DNA of 64,000 nucleotides from Pseudobutyrivibrio ruminis AD2017 (GCF_000424305.1 NZ_AUJQ01000005.1:62001-126000); one strand, 5' to 3'; positions 8,503 through 17,574 are shown, counted from the stretch's first letter. Notes: generated by a model from the letters alone, not told the origin. Numbers and translations: made by a program.

Positions 8503-9861
8503 ATGGATTTACATGCTTTTTTAGACCCAGTTAAATTACAGGATACACCGCGACTTTTTACCGCTATTGCTGAATGGCTAGCGGTTTTTGTTTATTTCAA
8601 TATTTATAAAAGAAGACGCCACGACAAGGTTTATGTTTTTCAGTGCATAGGAACACTTCTTATACAGGTTTTATATCAGTTCATTGCAGGAATTCTTCCT
8701 TTGGAATTTTGGATTCCAAGTATGATTGGTGCCGTTGTGCTGATGTACCTTTCCTTATATTATGTGCTTGATATCAAACCAAAGGATTGCGGCGTCATCA
8801 CCACCCACGCATTTGTTTTGGCAGAATTTGCAGCATCACTTTACATACAGCTTTATGTGTGGTGTGTATATTTTTCTAACGTAGATGATTTTGTTGAATC
8901 ACTGGTGGTGATGGGTATCGTATATACGATAACATTTATTGCTTATTATAATTTTGAAAAAGATAACATCCCTCCAAATAAAAATCTTAATGTAAAGACA
9001 AATGAACTTATAAGCGTTATTGTTACAGGTATTGGTGCTTTTATTATGTCTAACCTGAGCTTTGTTACACAAAAGACGCCTTTTTCAGCTACTGAAAATA
9101 TGCTGTATGTTAGAACATTGGTTGATTTCGGAGGCATGCTGATGTTGATGACAGAAATGGGCCGCCGTAACGAAATGGCAGCTAAAAACGAAAACGATGC
9201 CATCAATCAGTTGTTCCAAAAGCAGTACGAACAGTACAAGCTGGCGGTCGATAATTCTGAGGCCTTGCGCAAGGAAATGCATGATATGAAGCATTACGTA
9301 ATGGCGTTAAAGGAAGAGGATGATCCAGCAAGACGTGCTGAAGTGTTAGAGGACATGGAGCAGGCCATCGCCATACAGGAATCATTTATGAACACCGGAA
9401 ATAAGGTTTTGGATGTTATCCTTACTACCAAAAGTCTTCAGTGTGAGAAAAAGGACATCACTCTTAACGCCATGGTAGATGGAGATTTGCTTTCTGGCAT
9501 TCACGTTAAGGATATCTGCTCATTATTTGGTAATGTCCTTGACAATGCCATCGAGGCAACCCAGCAGGTAGAAGATAAAGACAAAAGATTAATCACCCTG
9601 TCAGTTCGTTCCCGTAATCAATTCATTATAGTCGAATGCGAAAACTATTCTGAAAGCGATAATGTAAGACTTAGAAAAAGCGAAAAGAGGCGAATCTTCA
9701 AAAACGATAATCTGCCTCGCACAACTAAAAAAGATAACGTAAAGCACGGCTTTGGCCTTAAATCTATTGGCCAGGTAGCCGAGAAATACGGCGGTGCCAT
9801 GAACGTAAGCTACGAAGATGGTTGGTTTAAGGTAAAGGTCCTTCTCAGTAATAAGAAGTAG
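8503..9861 (+). CDS. GHKL-domain sensor histidine kinase (AgrC-like)
   Basis: A 452-residue membrane kinase. The first ~200 residues hold about six transmembrane helices. A linker leads to the phospho-acceptor region EMHDMKHYV (H260 the probable acceptor), and a GHKL ATPase domain follows with N-box FGNVLDNAIEA and G-box HGFGLKSIG. The architecture is that of AgrC/VirS peptide-sensing kinases. AGGAGA precedes the ATG. No agrB or agrD gene is visible nearby, so the signal is unknown. Its stop codon abuts the repeat at 9862. Confidence 0.88.
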   Translation: MDLHAFLDPVKLQDTPRLFTAIAEWLAVFVYFNIYKRRRHDKVYVFQCIGTLLIQVLYQFIAGILPLEFWIPSMIGAVVLMYLSLYYVLDIKPKDCGVITTHAFVLAEFAASLYIQLYVWCVYFSNVDDFVESLVVMGIVYTITFIAYYNFEKDNIPPNKNLNVKTNELISVIVTGIGAFIMSNLSFVTQKTPFSATENMLYVRTLVDFGGMLMLMTEMGRRNEMAAKNENDAINQLFQKQYEQYKLAVDNSEALRKEMHDMKHYVMALKEEDDPARRAEVLEDMEQAIAIQESFMNTGNKVLDVILTTKSLQCEKKDITLNAMVDGDLLSGIHVKDICSLFGNVLDNAIEATQQVEDKDKRLITLSVRSRNQFIIVECENYSESDNVRLRKSEKRRIFKNDNLPRTTKKDNVKHGFGLKSIGQVAEKYGGAMNVSYEDGWFKVKVLLSNKK

Positions 9862-9907
9862 GCTTCCCCCTCTGGGGGAAGCTGTCACCGCAGGTGACTG
9901 ATGAGGG
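9862..9907 (+). repeat. Double-hairpin repeat of the type common in gut Clostridia
   Basis: Two adjacent perfect hairpins, GCTTCCCCC/GGGGGAAGC and GTCACC/GGTGAC, are followed by TGATGAGGG. From memory, variants of this sequence are scattered between genes in many gut Firmicute genomes. Here it starts directly at the kinase stop codon. Function unknown. Confidence 0.55.
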
Positions 9908-9933
9908 TTATTGCAAGTTATCACGGATTTTTG

Positions 9934-9966
9934 ACAAGTTGTCCTTCGGGGCAACTTGTTTTTTTT
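9934..9966 (+). terminator. Rho-independent terminator of the two-component operon
   Basis: Stem ACAAGTTG/CAACTTGT extended by TCC/GGG around a TTCG-containing loop, followed by eight T. Confidence 0.88.
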
Positions 9967-10016
9967 ATATCGTGGTAGATTAATATCAGAGTTAAATGAA
10001 GATGGTAAGCCAATGA

Positions 10017-10099
10017 GTCTGTAGCTAACAAGCTCTTATATTTCTTAAGGGAGACGTGCTGTCGACCGTAGAAATATAATGCTTGTTAGCGTAACAGAC
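10017..10099 (+). ncRNA. Structured RNA element, copy 2 (upstream of GH3 gene)
   Basis: The outer stem is GTCTGT/ACAGAC, a compensatory change of the GCCTGT/ACAGGC pair of copies 1 and 4. The second stem GCTAACAAGC/GCTTGTTAGC is perfect. The apical hairpin is identical to copy 1. It lies after a terminator and ends 34 bp before the GH3 start codon, so it should be part of that gene's 5' leader. Confidence 0.75.
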
Positions 10100-10133
10100 G
10101 GACTAAAGACTAGCCAATAAATGGAGGATATAG

Positions 10134-12494
10134 ATGGACGCTAAAGAAATAATTTCAAAGCTTACATTGATGGAGAAGGCCGCACTTTTAAGCGGTAAGA
10201 ATGAGTGGGAGTCGCGTGATATTCCACGCTTGGGGATACAGTCAATTACTTTTTCTGATGGCCCTCACGGGTTACGCCGTCAGGAAGGCGCTGGTGATCA
10301 CTTAGGACTTAACGCATCACTTCCAGCTACATGCTTTCCAACAGCAGCAACAGTTGCTAACAGCTGGGATCCTAGCCTTGGCGAAGAAATCGGTGCAGCT
10401 CTTGGTGAAGAAGCAGTGGCACAGAACGTAGATGTGTTACTTGGACCTGGTCTTAATATGAAACGCTCTCCACTTTGTGGTCGTAACTTTGAGTATTTCA
10501 GCGAAGATCCAATCCTTGCAGGTAAGATGGCAGCAGCTTATGTAAGAGGTATTCAGAGCAAGCATGTTTATTCTTGCCCAAAGCATTTTGCAGTTAACTC
10601 TCGTGAGTACCGCAGAATGGCTATGAACGCTGTTGTTGATGAGCGTACACTTCGTGAGATTTACCTTACAGCATTCGAAATCGCTGTTAAGGAAGGTGGG
10701 GCAAAGACAATCATGTCTGCTTACAACGAGGTTAACGGTCAGTATGCAAACGAGAACAAGCATCTTCTTGTAGATATCCTTAGAGAAGAGTGGGGATTTG
10801 ACGGTATCGTTGTTACAGACTGGGGTGCTAGTAACGACCACGTTGCAGGTGTTAAGTGCCAGTCAAACGTTGAGATGCCAAATCCTGGTCTTGATTCTGC
10901 TAGAGAGCTTATCAAGGCAGCTACAGAAGGCGAAGGACGCATCACAGAAGAGGAAATCGATAAGGCAATTCTTCCTATTATAGAAGCAGCTATTTACTTC
11001 AAGGAGAATGACCATACTAAGGGATTCGATAAGGAAGCACACCACGCGATTGCTAAAAAGGCAGCTGTTAATTCAGCAGTGCTTCTTAAGAATGATGAAG
11101 ATATCCTTCCACTTAAGGCAGGTACAACAGTTTGCTTACGCGGACCATTTGTTGATAAGCCACGTTACCAGGGTTCTGGTAGTTCACAGGTTAACTCAAC
11201 AAAGGTTGAGACAATAAGAGAGCAGATTGCAAACTATGACTTAAACGTAACAGATGATCCAGAGAAGGCAGATGTTGTTTTATTCTTCTTCGGATTAGAT
11301 GAAATCGCTGAAAGCGAAGGCGCAGACAGAATGTCAATCGATGTGCCTGAGTATCAGATAAAGGAGCTTGAGGAGCTTACAGTTTACAACAAGCACATCA
11401 TTGGTGTTATGAGTGCTGGTTCATCAGTAAAGATGCCATGGCTTGGCAACTTACAGGCTTTACTTCACGGATATTTAACAGGACAGGCTGGAGCATCAGC
11501 AGTTCTTGATATCATCGTTGGAAAGGAAATCCCAACAGGTAAGCTTTCAGAGTCTTATCCATTTGCATATACAGATTGCTCAATCGTGAACTATGCAAAC
11601 ACAGATAAGAGAAACCTCCAGTACCGCGAGGGACCATTTATCGGATATCGTTATTACGATACAGCTGATGTGGCAGTTCAGTTCCCATTCGGATACGGAC
11701 TTAGCTACACAACATTCGAATACTCAGCACTTTCAGTATCAGAAGAGGGTATTAAATTTACTATTAAAAATACAGGAAATCGCGACGGCGCTGAAATCGC
11801 TCAGATGTACATTGGTAAGTCTGAATCAGGTCTTATCCGTCCTAAGAAGGAGCTTAAGGGCTTCAAGAAGGTATGGATTAAGGCTGACGAATCAGTAGAT
11901 GTAGAGATTCCATTTGATGACAAGTCATTCCGGTATTTCTCAACTGTAAGCAGCAACTGGGAAATCGAAGATGGCGAGTATCAGATTTACGTAGGTAGAA
12001 ACGTTCGTGATATCGAGCTTACAGGCCGAATCACAAAGAAGGGCACAATCACAGAATTGCCTTACAATATCGAAAGCCTTCCAAGCTACAAAACAGGAAA
12101 GGTTAGAAACGTTCACTACGAAGAGTTTGAAAAGCTTTATGCAGCTCCACTTCCAGAGGAAAAGGTTGGACCACTTGATATCAACGATGCCCTCTGCCAG
12201 ATGAAGGATGCTAAGAGCGGAATTTGCAGATTAGTTTACAAGGTACTTAAGAACAACCTTGATAAATCTTATGAAAAGGGCGTACCTGATCTTAACACAA
12301 TGTTCATCTACAACATGCCTTTCAGAGCAATCTGTAAGATGTCAGGCGGAATGGTAAGCCGTGAAATGGTAGAAAGCATTGTAAAGATTGCCAACGGACA
12401 CTTCTTCCGTGGCCTTGGCGGCGTAATCGGTGGCTTCTTCAAAAACGCCCGCGCAAACAAAAAATACGAAGCTCGTCTTAACCATAGGGAATAA
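10134..12494 (+). CDS. Glycoside hydrolase family 3 beta-glucosidase-like enzyme
   Basis: A 786-residue cytosolic GH3 enzyme in the usual domain order. An N-terminal barrel (about 1-300) has DGPHG at 42-46, the KHF and NSREYRR substrate region, and nucleophile D229 in VVTDWGA. The alpha/beta sandwich follows (about 310-540), then a fibronectin-III-like domain (about 545-630). About 130 further residues after the FnIII domain have no assignment. There is no signal peptide, so the substrate should be imported oligosaccharide or glucoside; the sugar specificity cannot be read from sequence. ATGGAGGA serves as ribosome site. An RNA element forms its leader and another follows it. Confidence 0.92.
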   Translation: MDAKEIISKLTLMEKAALLSGKNEWESRDIPRLGIQSITFSDGPHGLRRQEGAGDHLGLNASLPATCFPTAATVANSWDPSLGEEIGAALGEEAVAQNVDVLLGPGLNMKRSPLCGRNFEYFSEDPILAGKMAAAYVRGIQSKHVYSCPKHFAVNSREYRRMAMNAVVDERTLREIYLTAFEIAVKEGGAKTIMSAYNEVNGQYANENKHLLVDILREEWGFDGIVVTDWGASNDHVAGVKCQSNVEMPNPGLDSARELIKAATEGEGRITEEEIDKAILPIIEAAIYFKENDHTKGFDKEAHHAIAKKAAVNSAVLLKNDEDILPLKAGTTVCLRGPFVDKPRYQGSGSSQVNSTKVETIREQIANYDLNVTDDPEKADVVLFFFGLDEIAESEGADRMSIDVPEYQIKELEELTVYNKHIIGVMSAGSSVKMPWLGNLQALLHGYLTGQAGASAVLDIIVGKEIPTGKLSESYPFAYTDCSIVNYANTDKRNLQYREGPFIGYRYYDTADVAVQFPFGYGLSYTTFEYSALSVSEEGIKFTIKNTGNRDGAEIAQMYIGKSESGLIRPKKELKGFKKVWIKADESVDVEIPFDDKSFRYFSTVSSNWEIEDGEYQIYVGRNVRDIELTGRITKKGTITELPYNIESLPSYKTGKVRNVHYEEFEKLYAAPLPEEKVGPLDINDALCQMKDAKSGICRLVYKVLKNNLDKSYEKGVPDLNTMFIYNMPFRAICKMSGGMVSREMVESIVKIANGHFFRGLGGVIGGFFKNARANKKYEARLNHRE

Positions 12495-12521
12495 ACAGTT
12501 ATAAATCCAAACCTAAAGATA

Positions 12522-12605
12522 GCTTGTAGCTAACAATTATTTATATTTCTGCAGGAGACATCCTAGTCGACGAAGGAAATATAAATGATTGTGAGCGTAA
12601 CAAGC
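12522..12605 (+). ncRNA. Structured RNA element, copy 3 (upstream of the GtrA-like gene)
   Basis: The most diverged copy, but all stems are kept. The outer stem is GCTTGT/ACAAGC, again with both sides changed. The long stem is ACAATTATTTATATTTC paired with GAAATATAAATGATTGT (one G-U). The apical hairpin keeps GA-GAC/GTC-GA. It starts 27 bp after the GH3 stop and ends 26 bp before the next start codon. Confidence 0.72.
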
Positions 12606-12631
12606 GAGAGACTAACTAAAGGAGAATGAAA

Positions 12632-13189
12632 ATGAATATTTGGAATAATTTTGTAGAGAAGCACCCTGCAGTTGCTAAGTGGGTTCGCGAGGGTGGCTTA
12701 TTCGTAATCGTAAGTAACTTAATCACAGTATTTAAGTATTTGTTACTTACATTTTTACCTGCAGCTTTTGCATTCTTAGGAGACAGAACTTTTGGCTGGC
12801 CAGGTATTCCACTTACAATCGCTGGTGAAACATTCCAGTGGAACATCTTAGGTTACGACCAGGCACACGGTGGTCTTGCTTACTTCACAGCATACATGAT
12901 TGCCATGGTAATCGGCGAGGTTATCAACTTCCCAATTCAGAAGCTTGTAGTATTCCGTAACCACGACAAAGCTGGCAAGCAGATTGCATGGTACATCCTT
13001 GCATTCATCGTAATCACTTGCATCGTAAACTCAATCAACTGTATTTGGGTTGCAGTAGCTGGTAAGTTCGTTCCTGCATTTGTTTACAACATCGGAACAA
13101 CAGTACTCAACGGCGGAGTTTCTATGGTAGTCTTCTTCTTCGTGAACAAGATTATCTTCCCAGAAACCCCAAAGTCCACAGAAGCGTAA
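12632..13189 (+). CDS. GtrA-like membrane protein
   Basis: A 185-residue protein with four hydrophobic segments, resembling the GtrA/DPMS family of small membrane proteins that help move lipid-linked sugars across the membrane. Family-like features are REGGLFVIVSNLITVFKYLL at the start and INFPIQKLVVFRN in the middle. An ATG at 12626 is also in frame, but AAAGGAG at 12618-12624 is only one base from it and seven from the ATG at 12632, so the latter is preferred. With the family 2 glycosyltransferase at 16395 it could form a surface-glycosylation pair (inference). Confidence 0.75.
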   Translation: MNIWNNFVEKHPAVAKWVREGGLFVIVSNLITVFKYLLLTFLPAAFAFLGDRTFGWPGIPLTIAGETFQWNILGYDQAHGGLAYFTAYMIAMVIGEVINFPIQKLVVFRNHDKAGKQIAWYILAFIVITCIVNSINCIWVAVAGKFVPAFVYNIGTTVLNGGVSMVVFFFVNKIIFPETPKSTEA

Positions 13190-13230
13190 TTCAAACGCCG
13201 ACTTTTATTTGCACTTAGGAATTTAGATGA

Positions 13231-13315
13231 GCCTGTAGTTAGCAAGCTATTATATTTCTTAAGCGAAGCATTCTTAGCTGAGCGTAGAAATATAATGCTT
13301 GTTAACGTAACAGGC
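13231..13315 (+). ncRNA. Structured RNA element, copy 4 (upstream of membrane GH3 gene)
   Basis: Arms as in copy 1, but the second stem reads GTTAGCAAGC/GCTTGTTAAC, a paired C-to-T and G-to-A change that keeps the helix. The apical hairpin is GC-GA-AGC/GCT-GA-GC, with different base pairs around the same GA/GA tandem. It ends 61 bp before the GH3 ATG. Confidence 0.75.
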
Positions 13316-13376
13316 GGACTAGATTCTTGAGATAAATTTACTATTAATGAAGAGTTAATAGGAAGGAGAAGAGAGA

Positions 13377-16301
13377 ATGTTATCAATCAACATTGCGGAC
13401 GTCATTGCCGTCCTACAAACAATGATTCCACAGCTTATCATTTTAGGCGTGGCACTCGTTGCAGCTATCATCGTTACTGTTTGTGCGATGAAGGCTAAGA
13501 AGCCTCTTAAAGGCTTCATCAGAAAGGAAGCTTGGATTGCTTTCTTATTAGTAGTGGTTGTAGTTGCAAACACTATCGTACTTGGCCCTATGTTCTCCAT
13601 GATTAACATGGCTATGGGTGGTGGCAAGATTTCAGATGATGCCATCGCAGAGGCTAAGGAGCTTTGTACAGATATTGCAGAGGAAGGTATCGTTCTTTTA
13701 AAGAATGATGAGAAGGCTCTTCCACTTGCTGAGGGTGCAAAGGTTAATGTATTTGGTTGGTCTTCAACTAACCCTATCTATGGTGGTACAGGTTCAGGTG
13801 CACTTTCAGATGCATACCCAACAGTAGACTTCTTAACAGGTCTTACAGATGCAGGTATCGAGTACAACCAGGATCTTGTAGATTTCTACAAGGGTTGGAG
13901 AGATGCCAGACCTACAGTAGGTATGATGGGACAGGATTGGACAATTCCTGAGCCAAAGGTTTCTGAGTATGGCGACCTTATTTCAGATGCAAAGAACTAT
14001 TCAGACACAGCTGTTTTCTTCATCGCTCGTTCAGGTGGTGAAGGTGCAGATCTTCCACAGTCTTATGATGGAGAGGACACATTCTCAACAGAGGGTATGT
14101 TCGGTGCATCAGGTGTTCGTTACTCTGATCAGAAGGACGATTTAGATGCTTCTAAGTCTTACCTTGAGCTTTCAAATAGAGAGCAGGCACTTCTTGATGA
14201 AGTAACAGCAAACTTTGACAAGGTTATCGTTGTTGTTAACTCAGCAAACGCTATGGAGCTTGGCTTTGTTAACGATTACTCACAGATTAAGTCAGTTCTT
14301 TACTGCCCAGGTACTGGCCAGACAGGTTTTGATGGACTTGGTGAAATCTTAGCAGGTCAGGTTAACCCATCAGGTAAGACAGCTGACACATTCGTAGCAG
14401 ATTTATTTGCTACACCAACAGTTAACAACTTTGGTGATTTTGATTATACAAACATGGAAGCTTACGGTGTAGATAACATGTTCGCTGAAGGCGGCAAGGC
14501 TTATCCTACATTTGTAAACTACGTAGAAGGTATCTATGTTGGATACAAGTTCTACGAGACAGCAGCTGCTGAGGCAGAGGCAGGCAACTTTGAATTCGAT
14601 TACGATTCAACAGTTGTATATCCATTCGGTTATGGATTATCTTACACAAACTTCAAGCAGGAAATGGGACCTATCACAAACGATGGTAAGACAGTTTCCT
14701 TTGATGTAACAGTTACAAATACTGGCGATGTTGCTGGTAAGGATGTAGTAGAGGTTTACTACAACCCACCTTACACAAACGGTGGTATTGAAAAGTCTGC
14801 AGCAAACTTAATTCAGTTTGCAAAGACACAGACACTCGAGCCAGGTGCTTCTGAGACAGTTTCAATCTCATTCGCACTTGAGGATATGGCTTCTTATGAT
14901 ACATACGGCAAGGGCTGCTATGTACTTGAGGCTGGTGATTATGAGATTTCTATTAATTCAGATGCACACAACAAGATTGCTACAGATACAGTTAACGTAG
15001 CATCAGATATCGTATATGACGATTCAAACAAGCGTGATAGCGAAGTAGTTGCAGCTAAGAACGAGTTCCAGTTTGCAGAAGGTGATGTAACTTACCTTTC
15101 ACGTGCAGATGGATTTGCTAACTACGCAGAGGCTACTGCAGCTCCTGCATCTACAGAGATGTCAGATGAGTACAAGAAGACATATTTCAATGAGACAAAC
15201 TATGATCCTACAGATTACAACAACGACGCTGACGAAATGCCAACAACTGGAGCTAAGAACGGTGTCGAGTTAAAGGAACTTCGTGGTCTTGACTATGATG
15301 ATCCTAAGTGGGAAGAGCTTCTTGACGAAATGTCAGTAGCTGACATGAACACACTTATCGAGCTTGGTGGATATGAGACATCAGCAGTTGATTCTATCGG
15401 CAAGGTTATGACATACGATTGTGATGGTCCTGCTTCAATCAACAATAACTTTACAGGCCAGGGTTCTATCGGATTCCCAGCAGCAGTTATGATTGCTTGC
15501 ACATGGAACAAGGATATGGCTCTTGCATTTGGTCAGTCAATCGGCCGTATGGCTAACGACATGGATGTATCTGGTTGGTATGCTCCAGCTACAAACACAC
15601 ATCGTTCAGCATTCGCAGGACGTAACTTCGAGTACTACTCAGAGGATGGCGTACTTGCAGGTTGGATGTGTGCAAACGCTGTTAACGGAGCAAGAGAGTG
15701 GGGCGTATATGCATACGTTAAGCACTTCGCAACAAATGATCAGGAAACAAACCGTACAGGACTTCTTTGCACATGGCTCAACGAGCAGTCAATGCGTGAG
15801 ATTTACTTAAAGTCATTCGAAATTACATTTAAGAATTCTAACCCAGGTGCAACAATGGTTGCATTCAACAACATTGGTACAGTACCTGCAGAGGCTTGCC
15901 CAGAACTTCTTAACGACGTACTTAGAGGCGAGTGGGGATTCCGTGGATTCGCTGAAACAGATTACTTCGGTGGATACGGATACCAGGATTCAGATAGAAT
16001 GATTAGAAATGGTTGTGACCTTATGCTTGCAACATACTCTACACCACAGTCAACAGTTACAGATCAGACATCTGCAACATCTGTGATTGCTATGAGACAG
16101 GCATCTAAGAACATTCTTTACACAGTAGTAAACAGCCGTGCTTATGACAAGGATATCCAGGGCGGTCTTCCAGCATGGGAGAAGGTTCTCATCCTTATCG
16201 ATGTAATCCTTGGATTACTTATCGTTTGCCTTGAGTACTTCGCAGTTAAGAAGTATCTTGCAAAGAGAAAAGAAATGGCACCAACTGTTGAGGCAGAATA
16301 A
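13377..16301 (+). CDS. Membrane-anchored GH3 beta-glucosidase with permuted domain order
   Basis: A 974-residue GH3 enzyme whose domains are swapped. Two N-terminal transmembrane helices (about 17-37 and 52-70) are followed by what is normally the C-terminal sandwich domain (GIVLLKNDEKALPL, from about 100). A fibronectin-III-like domain follows (about 430-520), and then the barrel that normally comes first (about 640-905), with DGPA, GRNFEYYSEDG, KHFATND and nucleophile D862 in AETDYFGG. A third helix lies at about 935-957. The reversed order is known from Butyrivibrio fibrisolvens and Ruminococcus albus beta-glucosidases; the added membrane helices are unusual. The ribosome site is GGAAGGAG. 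Helix orientation suggests the catalytic part faces outside, but this is inferred. Confidence 0.88.
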   Translation: MLSINIADVIAVLQTMIPQLIILGVALVAAIIVTVCAMKAKKPLKGFIRKEAWIAFLLVVVVVANTIVLGPMFSMINMAMGGGKISDDAIAEAKELCTDIAEEGIVLLKNDEKALPLAEGAKVNVFGWSSTNPIYGGTGSGALSDAYPTVDFLTGLTDAGIEYNQDLVDFYKGWRDARPTVGMMGQDWTIPEPKVSEYGDLISDAKNYSDTAVFFIARSGGEGADLPQSYDGEDTFSTEGMFGASGVRYSDQKDDLDASKSYLELSNREQALLDEVTANFDKVIVVVNSANAMELGFVNDYSQIKSVLYCPGTGQTGFDGLGEILAGQVNPSGKTADTFVADLFATPTVNNFGDFDYTNMEAYGVDNMFAEGGKAYPTFVNYVEGIYVGYKFYETAAAEAEAGNFEFDYDSTVVYPFGYGLSYTNFKQEMGPITNDGKTVSFDVTVTNTGDVAGKDVVEVYYNPPYTNGGIEKSAANLIQFAKTQTLEPGASETVSISFALEDMASYDTYGKGCYVLEAGDYEISINSDAHNKIATDTVNVASDIVYDDSNKRDSEVVAAKNEFQFAEGDVTYLSRADGFANYAEATAAPASTEMSDEYKKTYFNETNYDPTDYNNDADEMPTTGAKNGVELKELRGLDYDDPKWEELLDEMSVADMNTLIELGGYETSAVDSIGKVMTYDCDGPASINNNFTGQGSIGFPAAVMIACTWNKDMALAFGQSIGRMANDMDVSGWYAPATNTHRSAFAGRNFEYYSEDGVLAGWMCANAVNGAREWGVYAYVKHFATNDQETNRTGLLCTWLNEQSMREIYLKSFEITFKNSNPGATMVAFNNIGTVPAEACPELLNDVLRGEWGFRGFAETDYFGGYGYQDSDRMIRNGCDLMLATYSTPQSTVTDQTSATSVIAMRQASKNILYTVVNSRAYDKDIQGGLPAWEKVLILIDVILGLLIVCLEYFAVKKYLAKRKEMAPTVEAE

Positions 16302-16353
16302 TCGGTTGATGATATTCATCATATTTGATAAAATCATAAAGGTTACTTAACAA

Positions 16354-16380
16354 GGGGACGGGCAACCGTCCCCAATTTTT
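16354..16380 (+). terminator. Rho-independent terminator or attenuator
   Basis: Perfect 8-bp G+C-rich stem GGGGACGG/CCGTCCCC with GCAA loop and five T, immediately before the ribosome site of the next gene. It ends the GH3 transcript or attenuates read-through into the glycosyltransferase. Confidence 0.85.
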
Positions 16381-16394
16381 ATAGGAGATATATT

Positions 16395-17411
16395 ATGAAA
16401 TTATTAAGTTTTGCAGTACCATGTTATAATTCTGCAGATTATATGGAACATTGCGTTGAGACCTTACTTCACGGCGGTGAGGATGTTGAAATCATAATTG
16501 TTGATGACGGAAGTCAAAAGGATAACACAGCAGAAATCGCTGATAGATTAGCAGCTGAGCATCCTACAATCATTAAGGCTGTTCATCAGGAAAACGGTGG
16601 CCACGGTCAGGCTGTTAATACAGGTCTTAAGAATGCAACAGGTTTATTCTTCAAGGTCGTAGATTCAGATGACTGGGTTGATCCAGAAGCTTATGATAAA
16701 ATTCTTAAGGTTTTACGCAATTCAGTAGAACATAGCAAGCAGCTTGATATGCTCATTTCTAATTTCGTATATGAAAAGGAAGGCGCACATCACAAAAAGG
16801 TAATGTCATATTCAAATCTCCCTGTTAATAGATATTTTACATGGGATGAAACCAGACATTTCAGAAAAGGCCAGTACATATTGATGCATTCTGTTATCTA
16901 TCGTACAAAGCTTCTTCGTGATTGTGGATTAGAGCTTCCAAAGCACACATTCTATGTAGATAACCTTTATGTATTCTATCCACTACCTTATGTTAAGAAC
17001 ATTTATTATTTGGATGTGGATTTCTATCGTTACTTCATCGGTAGAAATGACCAGTCTGTTAACGAAAAGGTTATGATTAGCCGTATCGATCAGCAGATTA
17101 AAGTTAATAAGCTTATGTTAGAAGCTTATGATTATAAGAATATTAAGGATGAACACGTTAAGAAATACATGTTCAACTATCTGGAGATGATTACAGTTAT
17201 TTCTACAGTGCTTCTCATGAAGAGTGGTACAAAGGAACACCAGCAGAAGCGTAGAGATTTATGGAAATACATCAAGGAGCAGGATTATTATCTATATCGT
17301 AAGCTCCGCTACGGATTCATGTGTGCAACAACCAACCTTCCTGGTCATGGCGGACGTGCTATTTCAATTACAGCATACAAGATTGCACAGAAGGTAGTAG
17401 GATTTAACTAA
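16395..17411 (+). CDS. Family 2 glycosyltransferase
   Basis: A 338-residue GT-A fold glycosyltransferase. It shows FAVPCYNSADYMEHCVETLL at the start, the nucleotide-binding IIIVDDGSQKDNT, HQENGGHGQAVNTGL and the metal-binding DSDDWVDPEAYDK at about 93-105. No transmembrane helix is seen. It probably transfers a sugar from a nucleotide donor to a cell-surface polymer or lipid carrier. The nearby GtrA-like protein is a plausible partner. TAGGAGA precedes the ATG. Sugar and acceptor are unknown. Confidence 0.88.
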   Translation: MKLLSFAVPCYNSADYMEHCVETLLHGGEDVEIIIVDDGSQKDNTAEIADRLAAEHPTIIKAVHQENGGHGQAVNTGLKNATGLFFKVVDSDDWVDPEAYDKILKVLRNSVEHSKQLDMLISNFVYEKEGAHHKKVMSYSNLPVNRYFTWDETRHFRKGQYILMHSVIYRTKLLRDCGLELPKHTFYVDNLYVFYPLPYVKNIYYLDVDFYRYFIGRNDQSVNEKVMISRIDQQIKVNKLMLEAYDYKNIKDEHVKKYMFNYLEMITVISTVLLMKSGTKEHQQKRRDLWKYIKEQDYYLYRKLRYGFMCATTNLPGHGGRAISITAYKIAQKVVGFN

Positions 17412-17513
17412 TCATCAGATTAGTTAAATCCGTATATGGCATCACTTTTGGAAACAAAAGTGATGTTTTGCTTTAGCAAAATTAAACTGCTGCTTTCCTT
17501 GGCAGCAGTTTAA
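17401..17513 (+). other. Three consecutive hairpins after the glycosyltransferase
   Basis: Perfect inverted repeats follow one another: GATTTAACTAAT/ATTAGTTAAATC (17401-17430, overlapping the stop codon), CATCACTTTTG/CAAAAGTGATG (17440-17465, then TTTT) and TTAAACTGCTGC/GCAGCAGTTTAA (17482-17513). The second could terminate weakly. With the terminators at 17539 and 17691 they make an unusually dense insulator ahead of the pilus locus. Confidence 0.65.
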
Positions 17514-17538
17514 CCCCAGGGTTTAACTAATTATTAAA

Positions 17539-17574
17539 CAGCACTTTTTAACGAAAAAAGTGCTGTTTTGTTTT
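17539..17574 (+). terminator. Rho-independent terminator
   Basis: Perfect 11-bp stem CAGCACTTTTT/AAAAAGTGCTG with 5-nt loop followed by TTTTGTTTT. Confidence 0.85.
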
